Notes: generated from the letters alone by a model not told the origin. Counted from the first letter of the stretch, positions 25,673 to 34,949 are shown. The stretch: 64,000 bases of DNA from Pseudomonas fluorescens (GCF_902498185.1 NZ_CABVIX010000004.1:186001-250000), one strand, 5' to 3'. Translations and numbers: made by a program.

Positions 25673-27802
25673 TCAGCCGTTGGGGCCCACAGTGGCGACG
25701 ATGGTCACTTGCTTGTTGTCAGGTATTTCCTGATACGCCAAAACATGCAAGTTCGGTACAGCCAGGCGGCCAAATCGCGACAGCATCGCCCTGATCGGTC
25801 CTGCGACCAGGAGAATCGCCGGCTGCCCTTGCATCTCCTGACGCTGGGAAGCCTCGATCAGCGAGCGCTGAAGCTTTTCGGCCATGCTTGGCTCAAGAAG
25901 AACACCATCTTCCTGACCCTGCCCGGCCCTTTGCAGACTATTTAGCAAGATCTGTTCCAACCTTGGCTCCAGCGTGATCACAGGAAGCTCCGCCTCAATG
26001 CCGACAATGCTTTGCACGATGGCGCGACACAATCCGACACGCACCACCGCGACCAGCGCGGCGGTATCTTGACTCCGGCCGGCGTTGTTGGCGATAGCCT
26101 CGGCGATGCTTCTGATGTCACGTACTGGCACTTGCTCGGACAGGAGTGCCTGCAGCACCTTCAGCAGGCCCGACAAGGAAATGACGCCCGGCACCAGTTC
26201 TTCGGCCAGTTTCGGCGACGCCTTGGCGAGGACCTGCAGCAGCTGCTGGACTTCTTCGTGGCCGATGAGCTCGTGGCAGTGCTTGTACAGGATCTGGTTC
26301 AAGTGAGTGGCGACTACCGTGCTCGCATCGACCACCGTGTAGCCCAGTGACTGGGCCTGGCTGCGCTGGCCGACATCGATCCACACCGCTTCGAGGCCAA
26401 AGGCCGGGTCGCGCGCGGCGATGCCGTTGAGCGTGCCGAACACCTGACCCGGGTTGATCGCCAGCTCGCGGTCGGGGTAGATCTCGGCCTCGGCCAGGAT
26501 GACCCCCATCAGCGTCAGGCGGTAGGCGCTCGGCGCCAGGTCGAGGTTGTCGCGGATATGCACCGTGGGCATCAGGAAGCCCAGGTCCTGGGAGAGCTTC
26601 TTGCGCACCCCCTTGATCCGCGCCAGCAGTTGCCCACCCTGGTTGCGGTCGACCAGCGGGATCAGCCGGTAGCCGACCTCCAGGCCGATCATGTCGATGG
26701 GCGTCACGTCGTCCCAGCCCAGCTCCTTGGTGTCGATCGCCCGCTGCGGCGAAGGCAGCAGGTCCTGCTGGCGTTGCACCTCCTGCTGGGCCTTGACCTT
26801 GTCCTGCTCCTGCTTTTTCCAGACCAGGTAGGCGCCGCCGCCAGCTAGCAGGCCGAGGCCGAGGAAGGCCACGTGCGGCATGCCCGGCACCAAGCCCATT
26901 ACGATCATCAAGCCGGCGGACACTGCCAGCGCCTTGGGAGAGTGGAACATCTGCCGGTTGATCTGCTTGCCCATGTCTTCCGAGCCCGAAGCCCGGGTGA
27001 CCATGATCGCCGCAGCAGTGGACAGCAGCAGTGATGGCAATTGCGCCACCAAACCGTCACCGATGGTCAGCAGGGCGTAGACCTTGCCCGCTTCACTGAA
27101 CGGCATGCCGTGCTGCAGGATGCCGATCAGGATGCCGCCGATCAGGTTGATGAACAGGATCAGCAGACCGGCGATGGCGTCACCGCGCACGAACTTGCTG
27201 GCACCGTCCATGGAGCCGTAGAACTCGGCCTCGCCCGCCACCTCGGCACGGCGCGCCTTGGCCTGGGCCTGGTCGATCAGGCCGGCATTGAGGTCGGCGT
27301 CGATGGCCATCTGCTTGCCGGGCATGGCGTCGAGGGTGAAGCGTGCGCTCACTTCGGAAATACGCCCGGCACCCTTGGTCACCACCACGAAGTTGATGAT
27401 CATGAGGATGGCGAACACCACGGCACCGACCACGTAGTTGCCACCGATCACTACCTCGCCAAAGGCCTGGATCACCTTGCCCGCAGCCTCGTGGCCCTCA
27501 TGGCCGTGGAGCATCACGACGCGTGTGGAGGCAACGTTGAGCGCAAGGCGCAGCAGCGTCGCCACCAGCAGGATGGTCGGAAACGCGGCGAAGTCGAGTG
27601 GCCGCAACGCATACACGCAGACCAGCAGGACGACGATCGACAAGGCGATGTTGAAGGTAAAGAACACATCGAGCAGGAACGGTGGCACCGGCAACATCAT
27701 CATTGCCAGCATCACCAGCAACAACAGCGGCACGCCCAGATTGCCCCGGCCGATACCGGCCAGGTTGCTACGGGCGCTGTTGATTAACTGCGTGCGATCC
27801 AC
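25673..27802 (-). CDS. flhA: Flagellar type III export gate protein FlhA
   Basis: A 709-residue protein. Eight hydrophobic helices lie in residues 20-325. The FHIPEP cytoplasmic loop lies between helices 4 and 5 (VTKGAGRISEVSARFTLDAMPGK, DADLNAGLI). A large C-terminal cytoplasmic domain follows, where chaperone-substrate pairs dock. It forms the nonameric export gate with FlhB/FliPQR. A sigma-54-like promoter lies 57-72 bp upstream. In many Pseudomonas flhB directly precedes flhA. Here the gntR/ddl pair separates them. Confidence 0.97.
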   Translation of the reverse strand: MDRTQLINSARSNLAGIGRGNLGVPLLLLVMLAMMMLPVPPFLLDVFFTFNIALSIVVLLVCVYALRPLDFAAFPTILLVATLLRLALNVASTRVVMLHGHEGHEAAGKVIQAFGEVVIGGNYVVGAVVFAILMIINFVVVTKGAGRISEVSARFTLDAMPGKQMAIDADLNAGLIDQAQAKARRAEVAGEAEFYGSMDGASKFVRGDAIAGLLILFINLIGGILIGILQHGMPFSEAGKVYALLTIGDGLVAQLPSLLLSTAAAIMVTRASGSEDMGKQINRQMFHSPKALAVSAGLMIVMGLVPGMPHVAFLGLGLLAGGGAYLVWKKQEQDKVKAQQEVQRQQDLLPSPQRAIDTKELGWDDVTPIDMIGLEVGYRLIPLVDRNQGGQLLARIKGVRKKLSQDLGFLMPTVHIRDNLDLAPSAYRLTLMGVILAEAEIYPDRELAINPGQVFGTLNGIAARDPAFGLEAVWIDVGQRSQAQSLGYTVVDASTVVATHLNQILYKHCHELIGHEEVQQLLQVLAKASPKLAEELVPGVISLSGLLKVLQALLSEQVPVRDIRSIAEAIANNAGRSQDTAALVAVVRVGLCRAIVQSIVGIEAELPVITLEPRLEQILLNSLQRAGQGQEDGVLLEPSMAEKLQRSLIEASQRQEMQGQPAILLVAGPIRAMLSRFGRLAVPNLHVLAYQEIPDNKQVTIVATVGPNG

Positions 27803-27858
27803 CGAGAGTCCTCTTCAAGCAAACTTTTGACGCCTGAGCGGCGCCTGGCGGTCGTCTT

Positions 27859-27874
27859 TGCAAGAAGCTTTCCA
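27859..27874 (-). promoter_or_regulatory. Candidate sigma-54 promoter for flhA-flhF
   Basis: On the minus strand TGGAAAGCTTCTTGCA: GG and GC have the exact sigma-54 spacing and the -12 half is perfect (TTGCA), while -24 reads TGGAA rather than TGGCA. Transcription would start near 27848, leaving a leader of about 45 nt before flhA. FleQ/RpoN control of flhA is established in P. aeruginosa. Confidence 0.55.
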
Positions 27875-27924
27875 ACTTTGGCATGGAACCGCAAACAGGT
27901 ATTCAGAAAGGGTAATCGAGCCTT

Positions 27925-27953
27925 TTGGCAGGCCTAGAGCGAACGTGTTACCT
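27925..27953 (+). promoter_or_regulatory. Weak sigma-70 promoter candidate for gntR
   Basis: TTGGCA (27925-27930), 17 bp, then TTACCT (27948-27953), preceded by TG. It lies 40 bp upstream of the GTG start of the regulator gene. Box matches are moderate. No clear operator palindrome like the one before ddl is seen here. Confidence 0.3.
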
Positions 27954-27992
27954 TCGCCGCCCTAACGCCAGCCACCCCGCTCGGAGGTCAAT

Positions 27993-28685
27993 GTGCCCAC
28001 TTCGCTCGACAGCTTCGTTGTCCCCGATAATCATCGCTACAAAACCGCAATGTCGTTCGTGGTGGAGGTATTGCGGCAAGGTATCCTGACTGGAGCCATC
28101 ACGGAGGGCACGCCGCTGCGCCAGGAAGACCTGGCTGCGAAATTTGGTATGAGCCGAATGCCCATAAGAGACGCCATCCGACAGCTCGAGGCCGAAGGGC
28201 TGGTTGTTCATGAGCCACACAAGGGCGCGGCTGTTGCAACCATGACCATTGCAGACATCATCGAAATCTATGACATGCGCATCATGGCGGAGTGCACAGC
28301 GCTCAAGCTGGCATTCGAGAGCATTTCCGAAGAAGACCTCTCTCGTATGAACGATGCGATAAGCGCAATGGAGAATACAGATGACCCGCACAAACTCAGC
28401 GAGTTGAATCAGCAATTCCATGCATTGCTGTTCGGCAGAGTGGCACGTCCACGGCTACATTCGCTGATCAAGTCTCTCCACGACTCAGTTGACCGGCACT
28501 TGCGTTTCCTACTAACAAACCTCAATTACCACCAAAAATCTCAAAAAGATCATAGAGATATCGTTCAGGCTCTAAGATCGGGAGATCGTGAGGCCGCCGA
28601 GAAGCTTTTGGAGACACACTTGTCTCAAGGACGCGACGCGATCGTGTCTTTCCTGGACTCTCGAAACGCGCAACGCGGGTCGTAA
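27993..28685 (+). CDS. GntR-family transcriptional regulator (FadR/FCD type)
   Basis: A 230-residue regulator. The winged helix-turn-helix is at residues 20-80 (EGTPLRQEDLAAKFGMSRMPIRDAIRQLEAEGLV). An all-helical FCD ligand-binding domain follows, with Asp in EIYDMRIMAE and His in QQFHALLF and HRDIV, the usual metal/ligand positions. The start is GTG at 27993, 5 nt after a GGAGG site. An overlapping ATG at 27991 is out of frame. It converges on the ddl gene, and a TATTG-TATC-CAATA palindrome over the ddl promoter is its likely operator. Base composition at the 3' end is AT-richer than in the flagellar genes. The effector is unknown. Confidence 0.9.
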   Translation: MPTSLDSFVVPDNHRYKTAMSFVVEVLRQGILTGAITEGTPLRQEDLAAKFGMSRMPIRDAIRQLEAEGLVVHEPHKGAAVATMTIADIIEIYDMRIMAECTALKLAFESISEEDLSRMNDAISAMENTDDPHKLSELNQQFHALLFGRVARPRLHSLIKSLHDSVDRHLRFLLTNLNYHQKSQKDHRDIVQALRSGDREAAEKLLETHLSQGRDAIVSFLDSRNAQRGS

Positions 28686-28692
28686 GCGTTGA

Positions 28693-29736
28693 TCAGTCTT
28701 CCATACTCACTGTAGAGCGCACGAGCTGGGCAACCAGTTTCTTCAGCGGGTAGCCCGAGAACTCGAACATTTTGGGGTACATGCTGATACTGGTGAAGCC
28801 TGGGAGCGTATTGACTTCGTTCAGGACCACAGACCCGTCCTCCCGAAGGAAGAAGTCGACCCTCGCAAGTCCTTCAAGACCTAGACACTCAAAGGCTTGC
28901 TTGGAAAGACGCTGCATTTCGCTTTTTATCTCTGCAGGCAAGCAACAAGGCACGCACAGACGCGCTCCGGCCTCATCCTCATATTTCGCCTTGTAATCGT
29001 AAAAGCGGTGCTTGCCAAGGGGAATGATCTCGCCCAGCTCCGAAGCGACCAGCTCACCGTTCACCTCTAGGATACCGCACTCGATTTCTCGACCGCAGAC
29101 CTCGGCTTCCACAATGACTTTGATGTCGGACCTCGAAGCCTCTGTGAAGGCTCGCGTATATTCCTCTGCATTGGTCACACGCGACACGCCGATGGAAGAG
29201 CCGGAGGAAGCAGGCTTTACGAATACGACATGGCCAAGTGCCTGAACGACCGAGGACCAAGCCGGCATGGCCTGAGCAGCCATCCATGGCGTAACCGAGA
29301 TACCGGCTTCTTTCAGCAACCGCTTGGTGAAATCCTTGTCCATCGACACCGCCGAGCCAAGTACACCAGAGCCCACGCACGGGATGCCGCACAAGGTAGC
29401 CAACCCCTGGATTGTTCCATCCTCCCCCCACCGACCGTGAAGAGCGGGAAACAGTACATCCACCTGGAATTTCTCGAGACCTGACTCTCCCCCGCAAAAA
29501 CCCAGTGTTCGCTGGCCTGGGCTTATCGAAACAGCTGGCGCTGACGGATCCACGGTTTTGGAAAATAAGGCGCCACTGCCTTGGTATCGCCAAACACCGG
29601 CTCTATCGATGCCAATGCAGTGTACCTGGCAGCCCAGAGAGATAAGAGCGCCGTGAATTGCCTGCGCTGACTGCAAGGACACCTCATGCTCCGCACTCTG
29701 CCCCCCAAATAACAGCGCGATTACAAGCGGTCTCAT
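28693..29736 (-). CDS. ddlA: D-alanine--D-alanine ligase (accessory, DdlA-like)
   Basis: A 347-residue ATP-grasp ligase with GGQSAEHEVSLQSA at the N-terminus, ALHGRWGEDG, VKPASSGSSIGV, and the metal site DFFLREDGSVVLNEVNTLPGFT. It makes the D-Ala-D-Ala dipeptide of peptidoglycan. Being next to a GntR regulator and away from the division cluster, it is probably a second copy with a conditional role. A different D-amino acid or dipeptide product cannot be excluded. The ATG at 29736 is used because GAGGCGG lies 5 nt upstream. Another ATG at 29748 and a frame open to 30000 exist. It ends 7 bp from the convergent gntR gene. Confidence 0.9.
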   Translation of the reverse strand: MRPLVIALLFGGQSAEHEVSLQSAQAIHGALISLGCQVHCIGIDRAGVWRYQGSGALFSKTVDPSAPAVSISPGQRTLGFCGGESGLEKFQVDVLFPALHGRWGEDGTIQGLATLCGIPCVGSGVLGSAVSMDKDFTKRLLKEAGISVTPWMAAQAMPAWSSVVQALGHVVFVKPASSGSSIGVSRVTNAEEYTRAFTEASRSDIKVIVEAEVCGREIECGILEVNGELVASELGEIIPLGKHRFYDYKAKYEDEAGARLCVPCCLPAEIKSEMQRLSKQAFECLGLEGLARVDFFLREDGSVVLNEVNTLPGFTSISMYPKMFEFSGYPLKKLVAQLVRSTVSMED

Positions 29737-29762
29737 ATTCCGCCTCATTTTCGATTTTTGGC

Positions 29763-29791
29763 TATTGTATCCAATATCCATGGAATGACAA
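29763..29791 (-). promoter_or_regulatory. ddl promoter overlapped by a GntR-type operator
   Basis: On the minus strand TTGTCA (29786-29791), 16 bp, TACAAT (29764-29769) forms a good sigma-70 promoter. The -10 lies inside an inverted repeat TATTG-TATC-CAATA (29763-29776), close to the ATTGTATACAAT type sites bound by FadR-subfamily GntR proteins. A repressor here would block RNA polymerase directly. The divergent 29792-30027 stretch up to the flhB stop holds no gene that I recognise. Confidence 0.6.
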
Positions 29792-30027
29792 GATCGCGGT
29801 TGCCTGCCCTTTACGCTGTAAGCAGAGGAAGCCATCGTGGTTCTACTATCGAAAGGAAGCTCTACGCCACAAGTGCGAACCGGCCCAGATCGTGCGAAGG
29901 CACTCGCGCCAGCTATTCGCGCTATCGCGGTATCGGCACCCGACTGGATTGGTGGCAAAAAGTCAGGAAGCGCTTTCGACCGAATGGTTTTGACGCTCAA
30001 CCAGCTCGACCCGGAGCTTATCGAGAA

Positions 30028-31170
30028 CTAGCTATCACGCCGCAAATCCGGTGGAATCGGCAAATCTTCCTTCAGCGGCTCAGGCGGCTTGCCCTTGCCA
30101 GCCTGGTACTGGCGGATCTGGAACACATAGGCCAGTACCTGCGCCACGGCCAGGTACAAGCCGGCCGGGATTTCTTGCTCGAGCTCGGTGCTGTAGTAGA
30201 TCGAACGCGCCAGCGCCGGGGACTCGAGGATCTGGATCTTGTGCTGCACGGCGATCTCGCGGATCTTCAGGGCAATGAAGTCGCTGCCCTTCGCCAGCAG
30301 CAGTGGCGCCGCGCCGCCTTTCTCGGGGTCGTATTTGAGCGCCACGGCGTAGTGGGTCGGGTTGGTGATGATCACGTCTGCCTCGGGAATCGCGGACATC
30401 ATGCGCCGCTGCGACATCTCGCGCTGCAATTGGCGAATGCGCTGTTTCACCTCGGGACGGCCCTCGGAGTTCTTGTGCTCGTCGCGCACTTCCTGCTTGG
30501 TCATCTTCAACTTGTTGAACGACTGCCAGATCTGGAACGGCACGTCGGCGGCGGCAATCAACAGCAGTCCCGAGGCCATCCACAGGGTACTCCAGCCGAC
30601 CACCTGCACACTGTGGATGATTGCCTGGTCCAGCGGTTCGTTGGCAATCGCCAGCAGCGCGTCACGGTCGGCGGACAGTACGAGCAGGGCCACCACCAGA
30701 ATCACTACGAACTTGGCGATGGCCTTGAGCAATTCCGTGAGCGAGTTGAGCGAGAACATGCGCTTGATCCCGGCCAGCGGGTTCATGCGGCTGAATTTTG
30801 GCTGCAGCAGGCTGCCGGAAAACAGAAAGCCACCCAGGGCGATGGGGCCGATGAAGGCCACGATGAACAACAGCACCAGCACCGGCTGTACCGCCCAGAT
30901 GGCCATCTTGCCAGCGGCAAGCAGGAACAGGCCCATCGAGCGCTCGTCGATCAGCACCTCGCGTGACAACGTGAAGTTGGTGCGCATCAGCTCCATCATG
31001 ACTTCAGCCAGTGACCCGCCAAACCCCAGCAGGGCGCCAGCGCCAGCCAGGGTCACCAGCACCGTGTTGAGCTCCTTGGAACGGGCGATCTCGCCCTTCT
31101 CGCGCGAATCCTTGCGGCGCTTGTCGGTGGGGTCTTCTGTCTTGTCTTCGCCGCTCTCGCTTTCGGCCAT
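30028..31170 (-). CDS. flhB: Flagellar export switch protein FlhB
   Basis: A 380-residue protein with four N-terminal membrane helices (about residues 30-210). The cytoplasmic domain has the autocleavage site N-P-T-H (ITNPTHYAVALKYDPEKGGAAP), then the C-terminal export-specificity domain. It switches export from rod/hook to filament substrates with FliK. It is the last gene of the fliKLMNOPQR-flhB run. A 114-residue paralogue of its C-terminal domain is encoded at 7782-8126. Confidence 0.97.
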   Translation of the reverse strand: MAESESGEDKTEDPTDKRRKDSREKGEIARSKELNTVLVTLAGAGALLGFGGSLAEVMMELMRTNFTLSREVLIDERSMGLFLLAAGKMAIWAVQPVLVLLFIVAFIGPIALGGFLFSGSLLQPKFSRMNPLAGIKRMFSLNSLTELLKAIAKFVVILVVALLVLSADRDALLAIANEPLDQAIIHSVQVVGWSTLWMASGLLLIAAADVPFQIWQSFNKLKMTKQEVRDEHKNSEGRPEVKQRIRQLQREMSQRRMMSAIPEADVIITNPTHYAVALKYDPEKGGAAPLLLAKGSDFIALKIREIAVQHKIQILESPALARSIYYSTELEQEIPAGLYLAVAQVLAYVFQIRQYQAGKGKPPEPLKEDLPIPPDLRRDS

Positions 31171-31172
31171 GC

Positions 31173-31949
31173 TCAGCGCGCCCGTGCCAGCTCACGCAGC
31201 CACTGCAGCGATTCGCTGGCCAATGACTGGTAATGTGGAAGGATATCGGCCAGCGTCACCCAGAAGATGCCCATTCCGAGCACCAGGGTCAGCGGGAAGC
31301 CGATGGAGAAGATGTTCAGCTGTGGCGCGGCGCGGGTCATCACACCGAAGGCGATGTTGACCACCAGCAGCGCGGTGATCGCCGGCAATACCAGGAGCAG
31401 CGCGGCACCGAATACCCAGCCCACGCGCCCCGCCAGTTCCCAGAAGTGATTGACCAGCAGCCCGCCACCCACCGGCAGGGTGGTAAAGCTTTCAGTCAGT
31501 ACTTCTATCACCACCAGGTGGCCGTTCATCAACAGGAACAGCACGCTTACCAGCATGGTCATGAATTGGCTGACCACGGCGGTGTTCACCCCGTTGGCCG
31601 GATCGACCATGGAGGCGAACGCCATGCCCATCTGGATGGCGACAATCTGACCGGCCACCACGAACGCCTGGAACAGCATCTGCATCGCCAGCCCGAACAT
31701 CGAGCCAATGATGATCTGCTCGGCGCACATCATCAGCCCGCTCAGGCCTAGCGGGTTGAATTCGGGCATCGGCGGCAGGCCAGGGGTGATGACCACGGTG
31801 ATCGCCAGGGCAAAATACAGGCGTACGCGGGCCGGCAGCATCTTGGTGCCAATGATCGGCATGGTCATCAACACCGCCGTCACCCGGAACAGCGGCAGCA
31901 GGAAGGTGGCCACCCAGGTGCCGATCTGCGTATCGGTCAGCTCTAGCAT
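31173..31949 (-). CDS. fliR: Flagellar export gate protein FliR
   Basis: A 258-residue membrane protein with six predicted helices and the family motif FAIQMLFQAFVVAGQIVAIQMGMAFASMVDPANG-like stretch in the middle (residues 90-125). It forms the export pore with FliP and FliQ. It lies 2 bp before flhB and 7 bp after fliQ. Confidence 0.95.
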   Translation of the reverse strand: MLELTDTQIGTWVATFLLPLFRVTAVLMTMPIIGTKMLPARVRLYFALAITVVITPGLPPMPEFNPLGLSGLMMCAEQIIIGSMFGLAMQMLFQAFVVAGQIVAIQMGMAFASMVDPANGVNTAVVSQFMTMLVSVLFLLMNGHLVVIEVLTESFTTLPVGGGLLVNHFWELAGRVGWVFGAALLLVLPAITALLVVNIAFGVMTRAAPQLNIFSIGFPLTLVLGMGIFWVTLADILPHYQSLASESLQWLRELARAR

Positions 31950-31956
31950 GGCATCC

Positions 31957-32226
31957 TCAACCGATCAGCTGCGGAATGCTGCTGTACAGGCCGGTGATGT
32001 ACTCCATGAACGTCTGCGTCAGCCAGGGTCCGGCGACGATCAGCGTGATCAGCATCACCAGCAGGCGCGGCAGAAAGCTCAAGGTCTGTTCGTTGATCTG
32101 CGTGGCGGCCTGGAACATCGCGACTACCAGGCCAACCAGCAGGCTCGGCACCACCAGCACGGCAACCATGAGCGTGGTCAGCCACAGGGCCTCACGGAAC
32201 AGATCGACGGCGACTTCTGGGGTCAT
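31957..32226 (-). CDS. fliQ: Flagellar export gate protein FliQ
   Basis: An 89-residue protein with two hydrophobic helices (LWLTTLMVAVLVVPSLLVGLVVAM and LLVMLITLIVAGPWLTQTFM) joined by FQAATQINEQTLSFLPR, the standard FliQ hairpin. A component of the FliPQR export pore. Confidence 0.96.
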   Translation of the reverse strand: MTPEVAVDLFREALWLTTLMVAVLVVPSLLVGLVVAMFQAATQINEQTLSFLPRLLVMLITLIVAGPWLTQTFMEYITGLYSSIPQLIG

Positions 32227-32245
32227 GGGTCTCTCCTCTAAAGCG

Positions 32246-32998
32246 TCAGACGCCGCCGAAACTGCCGGCCAGCGTACCCATGATCAGCGCCCAGCCATCG
32301 ACCAGCACGAACAGCATGATCTTGAACGGCAGCGAGATGATCAGCGGTGACAGCATCATCATGCCCATGGCCATCAGCACGCTGGCGACCACCATGTCGA
32401 TGATCAGGAACGGGATGAAGATCATGAAACCGATCTGGAACGCGGTCTTGAGCTCGGAGGTCACGAACGCCGGCACCAGGATGGTCAGCGGCGCCTGCTC
32501 GGGAGCGGCGATGTCGGTGCGTTTGGACAGACGCATGAACAGCTCCAGGTCGCTCTGGCGCGTCTGCGCAAGCATGAAGTCCTTGATCGGCACCTGGGCG
32601 CGGTCGAGCGCTTCCTGGGCAATGATCTGCTCGCTCAGGTAGGGCTGCAGGGCGTCCTTGTTCACCCGGTCGAACACCGGAGCCATGATGAACATGGTCA
32701 GGAACAGTGCCATGCCGGTGAGCAACTGGTTCGAGGGCGTCTGCTGCAGGCCCAGGGCCTGGCGCAGGATCGAGAAGACGATGATGATGCGGGTAAAGCT
32801 GGTCATCAGGATGACGAAGGCTGGAATGAAGCTCAGCGCCGTCATGATCAGCAGGATCTGCAGGCTGACCGAGTATTCCTGCTGGCCATTTGCCCCGTTG
32901 GACAGGGTAATGGCCGGGATCGACAGCGGATCCGCGGCCAGCGCCATTGGCGCCGCCATCAGCAGCGCCAGGGTCAACAGCATGCGCAACGCGCCCAT
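32246..32998 (-). CDS. fliP: Flagellar export gate protein FliP
   Basis: A 250-residue protein with a cleavable signal peptide ([21 protein letters not shown]), four membrane helices and the FliP signatures [19 protein letters not shown] and [29 protein letters not shown]. The ATG at 32998 overlaps the fliO stop by 1 bp (TGATG). A GTG one codon upstream is also in frame. The core of the flagellar export pore. Confidence 0.96.
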   Translation of the reverse strand: MGALRMLLTLALLMAAPMALAADPLSIPAITLSNGANGQQEYSVSLQILLIMTALSFIPAFVILMTSFTRIIIVFSILRQALGLQQTPSNQLLTGMALFLTMFIMAPVFDRVNKDALQPYLSEQIIAQEALDRAQVPIKDFMLAQTRQSDLELFMRLSKRTDIAAPEQAPLTILVPAFVTSELKTAFQIGFMIFIPFLIIDMVVASVLMAMGMMMLSPLIISLPFKIMLFVLVDGWALIMGTLAGSFGGV

Positions 32999-33450
32999 CA
33001 CGACTTGTCCTTATGGTCCTTGCCCATCAGCTCCATGAGCCGCAGGGCGAATTCGGGCGTGGCCTGGCGAGCGCTGGCGGGCACCTCCACAGGCTCGGCG
33101 AGCACATGCAATGCCTCGATGCTGCCCGGACTGTGGCCCAGCAGGATCTGCTCCTTGCCCACCTGAACCAGCAGCAAGCGGTCACGCGGGCCGATGGCGC
33201 GGCTGCCGACGATCTCGATCACCTGCCCGCCGCGCGGCGCGGCGCCCTGCACCCTGCGCAGCAGCCAGGCCAGGAAGAAGATGAGGCCGACGACCAGTCC
33301 CAACCCCAGCACCAGCTGCAATAGCTGTCCGCCCAGTCCGCCAGGGGTGGCAGTGCTGGCCGCCGGTGCAACGGCTGCCGCCGCAGCCGCTACCGCTTCA
33401 CCGCTCAATACCAGGCCCAAGGCCAGAATGGCCCGCTTCACGACCTTCAC
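32998..33450 (-). CDS. fliO: Flagellar biosynthesis protein FliO
   Basis: A 150-residue protein with an N-terminal signal-like segment, an Ala/Val stretch, one membrane helix ([22 protein letters not shown]) and a cytoplasmic domain with [19 protein letters not shown]. FliO helps assemble the FliP ring. The start is a GTG directly after the fliN stop (TGAGTG). Confidence 0.92.
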   Translation of the reverse strand: MKVVKRAILALGLVLSGEAVAAAAAAVAPAASTATPGGLGGQLLQLVLGLGLVVGLIFFLAWLLRRVQGAAPRGGQVIEIVGSRAIGPRDRLLLVQVGKEQILLGHSPGSIEALHVLAEPVEVPASARQATPEFALRLMELMGKDHKDKS

Positions 33451-33924
33451 TCAGCGCAGCTTCTTGATGCGTTCGCTGGGGCTGATCACGTCGGTCAGGC
33501 GGATGCCGAACTTCTCGTTGACCACCACCACCTCGCCATGGGCAATCAAGGTGCCGTTGACCAGCACGTCGAGCGGCTCGCCAGCCAGGCGGTCGAGCTC
33601 GATCACCGAGCCTTGGTTGAGCTGCAGCAGGTTGCGGATGTTGATTTCGGTACTGCCCACTTCCATGGAGATGTTCACCGGGATGTCCAGGATCACATCC
33701 AGGTTCGGGCCTTCGAGGCTGACGTGGCCGTTGGGCCGCGGCGAGCTTGCGAACTCTTCCATCGGCAGGCGGCCTGCGCCGGACTTGGCGCCATTGCCCG
33801 CATCGGCGGCGAGCAAGGCGTCGATGTCGGCCTGCCCGGCGTCGCCGGTTTCTTCCAGGGCCGCGGCCCATTCATCGGCCAGGGCCTGGTCCTCTGCGGA
33901 GGTAAAATCGTTCTGGTTAGCCAT
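33451..33924 (-). CDS. fliN: Flagellar motor switch protein FliN
   Basis: A 157-residue protein with an acidic N-terminal extension and a C-terminal SpoA domain (VILDIPVNISMEVGSTEINIRNLLQLNQGSVIELDRLAGEPLDVLVNG). It forms the lower C-ring with FliM and binds CheY-P and FliH. The ATG at 33924 (MANQNDFTS) has GAGGA just upstream. A frame extension of six codons (MPVEDI) is less likely. Confidence 0.96.
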   Translation of the reverse strand: MANQNDFTSAEDQALADEWAAALEETGDAGQADIDALLAADAGNGAKSGAGRLPMEEFASSPRPNGHVSLEGPNLDVILDIPVNISMEVGSTEINIRNLLQLNQGSVIELDRLAGEPLDVLVNGTLIAHGEVVVVNEKFGIRLTDVISPSERIKKLR

Positions 33925-33971
33925 AATGTCCTCGACAGGCATTCAATTCGGAGGTTGCGACCGGTACGCGC

Positions 33972-34940
33972 TCAGCGGCGTTCGATCGGATCGATGATCT
34001 GCAGGGCCAGGTTGCCCTTGTGCGAGCCCAACCGGGCCTTGAACGACGGCACGCCGTTGGCACGCAGCACCAGGTGCTCGGGCAGCTCCACCGGGATAAC
34101 GTCGCCTGGCTGCATGTTCAGGATGTCGCGCAGTTTCAACTGGCGTTTGGCGACGGTGGCGGTCATCGGCACGCTGACATCCAGCACGTCTTCGCGCAGG
34201 GCCTTGACCCAGCGCTCGTCCTGATCGTCCAGGTCGGACTGGAAACCGGCATCGAGCATCTCGCGCACCGGCTCGATCATCGAGTACGGCATGGTCACGT
34301 GCAGGTCGCCGCCGCCACCATCGAGCTCGATGTGGAACGTCGACACCACCACCGCCTCGCTTGGCCCGACGATGTTGGCCATGGCCGGATTGACCTCCGA
34401 GTTGATGTACTCGAAGTTGACCGGCATGATCGCCTGCCAGGCTTCCTTGAGATCGACAAAGGCCTGGTCCAGCACCATGCGCACCACGCGCAACTCGGTG
34501 GGAGTGAATTCCCGCCCCTCGATCTTGGCGTGACGGCCGTCGCCACCAAAGAAGTTGTCCACCAGCTTGAACACCAGCTTGGCGTCGAGGATGAACAGCG
34601 AGGTCCCGCGCAGCGGCTTGACCTTCACCAGGTTGAGGCTGGTCGGGACGTACAGCGAGTGTATGTACTCGCCAAACTTCATGACCTGCACGCCACCTAC
34701 CGCCACGTCGGCGGAGCGGCGCAACAGGTTGAACATGCTGACGCGGGTGTAGCGCGCGAACCGCTCGTTGATCATCTCGAGGGTCGGCATGCGACCGCGG
34801 ACGATCCGGTCCTGACTGGTCAGGTCATAGCTCTTGACGCCGCCAGGTTCGCTGGCGCTCTCGGTTTGTACCAGACCGTCATCCACGCCATGCAAGAGGG
34901 CGTCGATCTCATCCTGGGACAGCAGGTCCTGCACGGCCAT
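33972..34940 (-). CDS. fliM: Flagellar motor switch protein FliM
   Basis: A 322-residue protein. The N-terminal CheY-binding peptide is MAVQDLLSQDEIDALLHGVDD. A CheC-like middle domain follows (FGEYIHSLYVPTSLNLVKVKPLRGTSLFI, EFTPTELRVVRMVL), then a C-terminal SpoA domain (VSVPMTATVAKRQLKLRDILNMQPGDVIPVEL). Part of the C-ring that sets rotation direction. Confidence 0.97.
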   Translation of the reverse strand: MAVQDLLSQDEIDALLHGVDDGLVQTESASEPGGVKSYDLTSQDRIVRGRMPTLEMINERFARYTRVSMFNLLRRSADVAVGGVQVMKFGEYIHSLYVPTSLNLVKVKPLRGTSLFILDAKLVFKLVDNFFGGDGRHAKIEGREFTPTELRVVRMVLDQAFVDLKEAWQAIMPVNFEYINSEVNPAMANIVGPSEAVVVSTFHIELDGGGGDLHVTMPYSMIEPVREMLDAGFQSDLDDQDERWVKALREDVLDVSVPMTATVAKRQLKLRDILNMQPGDVIPVELPEHLVLRANGVPSFKARLGSHKGNLALQIIDPIERR

Positions 34941-34949
34941 CGGTGGCTC

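Noticed and set aside
27880..27894. TGGCAT...GCA on the plus strand as a sigma-54 promoter for gntR
   Set aside because: The GG-to-GC spacing is one base short of the strict sigma-54 requirement; the minus-strand site at 27859-27874 has the right spacing.
29837..30031. A 64-codon plus-strand frame between ddl and flhB
   Set aside because: No recognisable ribosome site or family similarity; treated as non-coding or remnant DNA.
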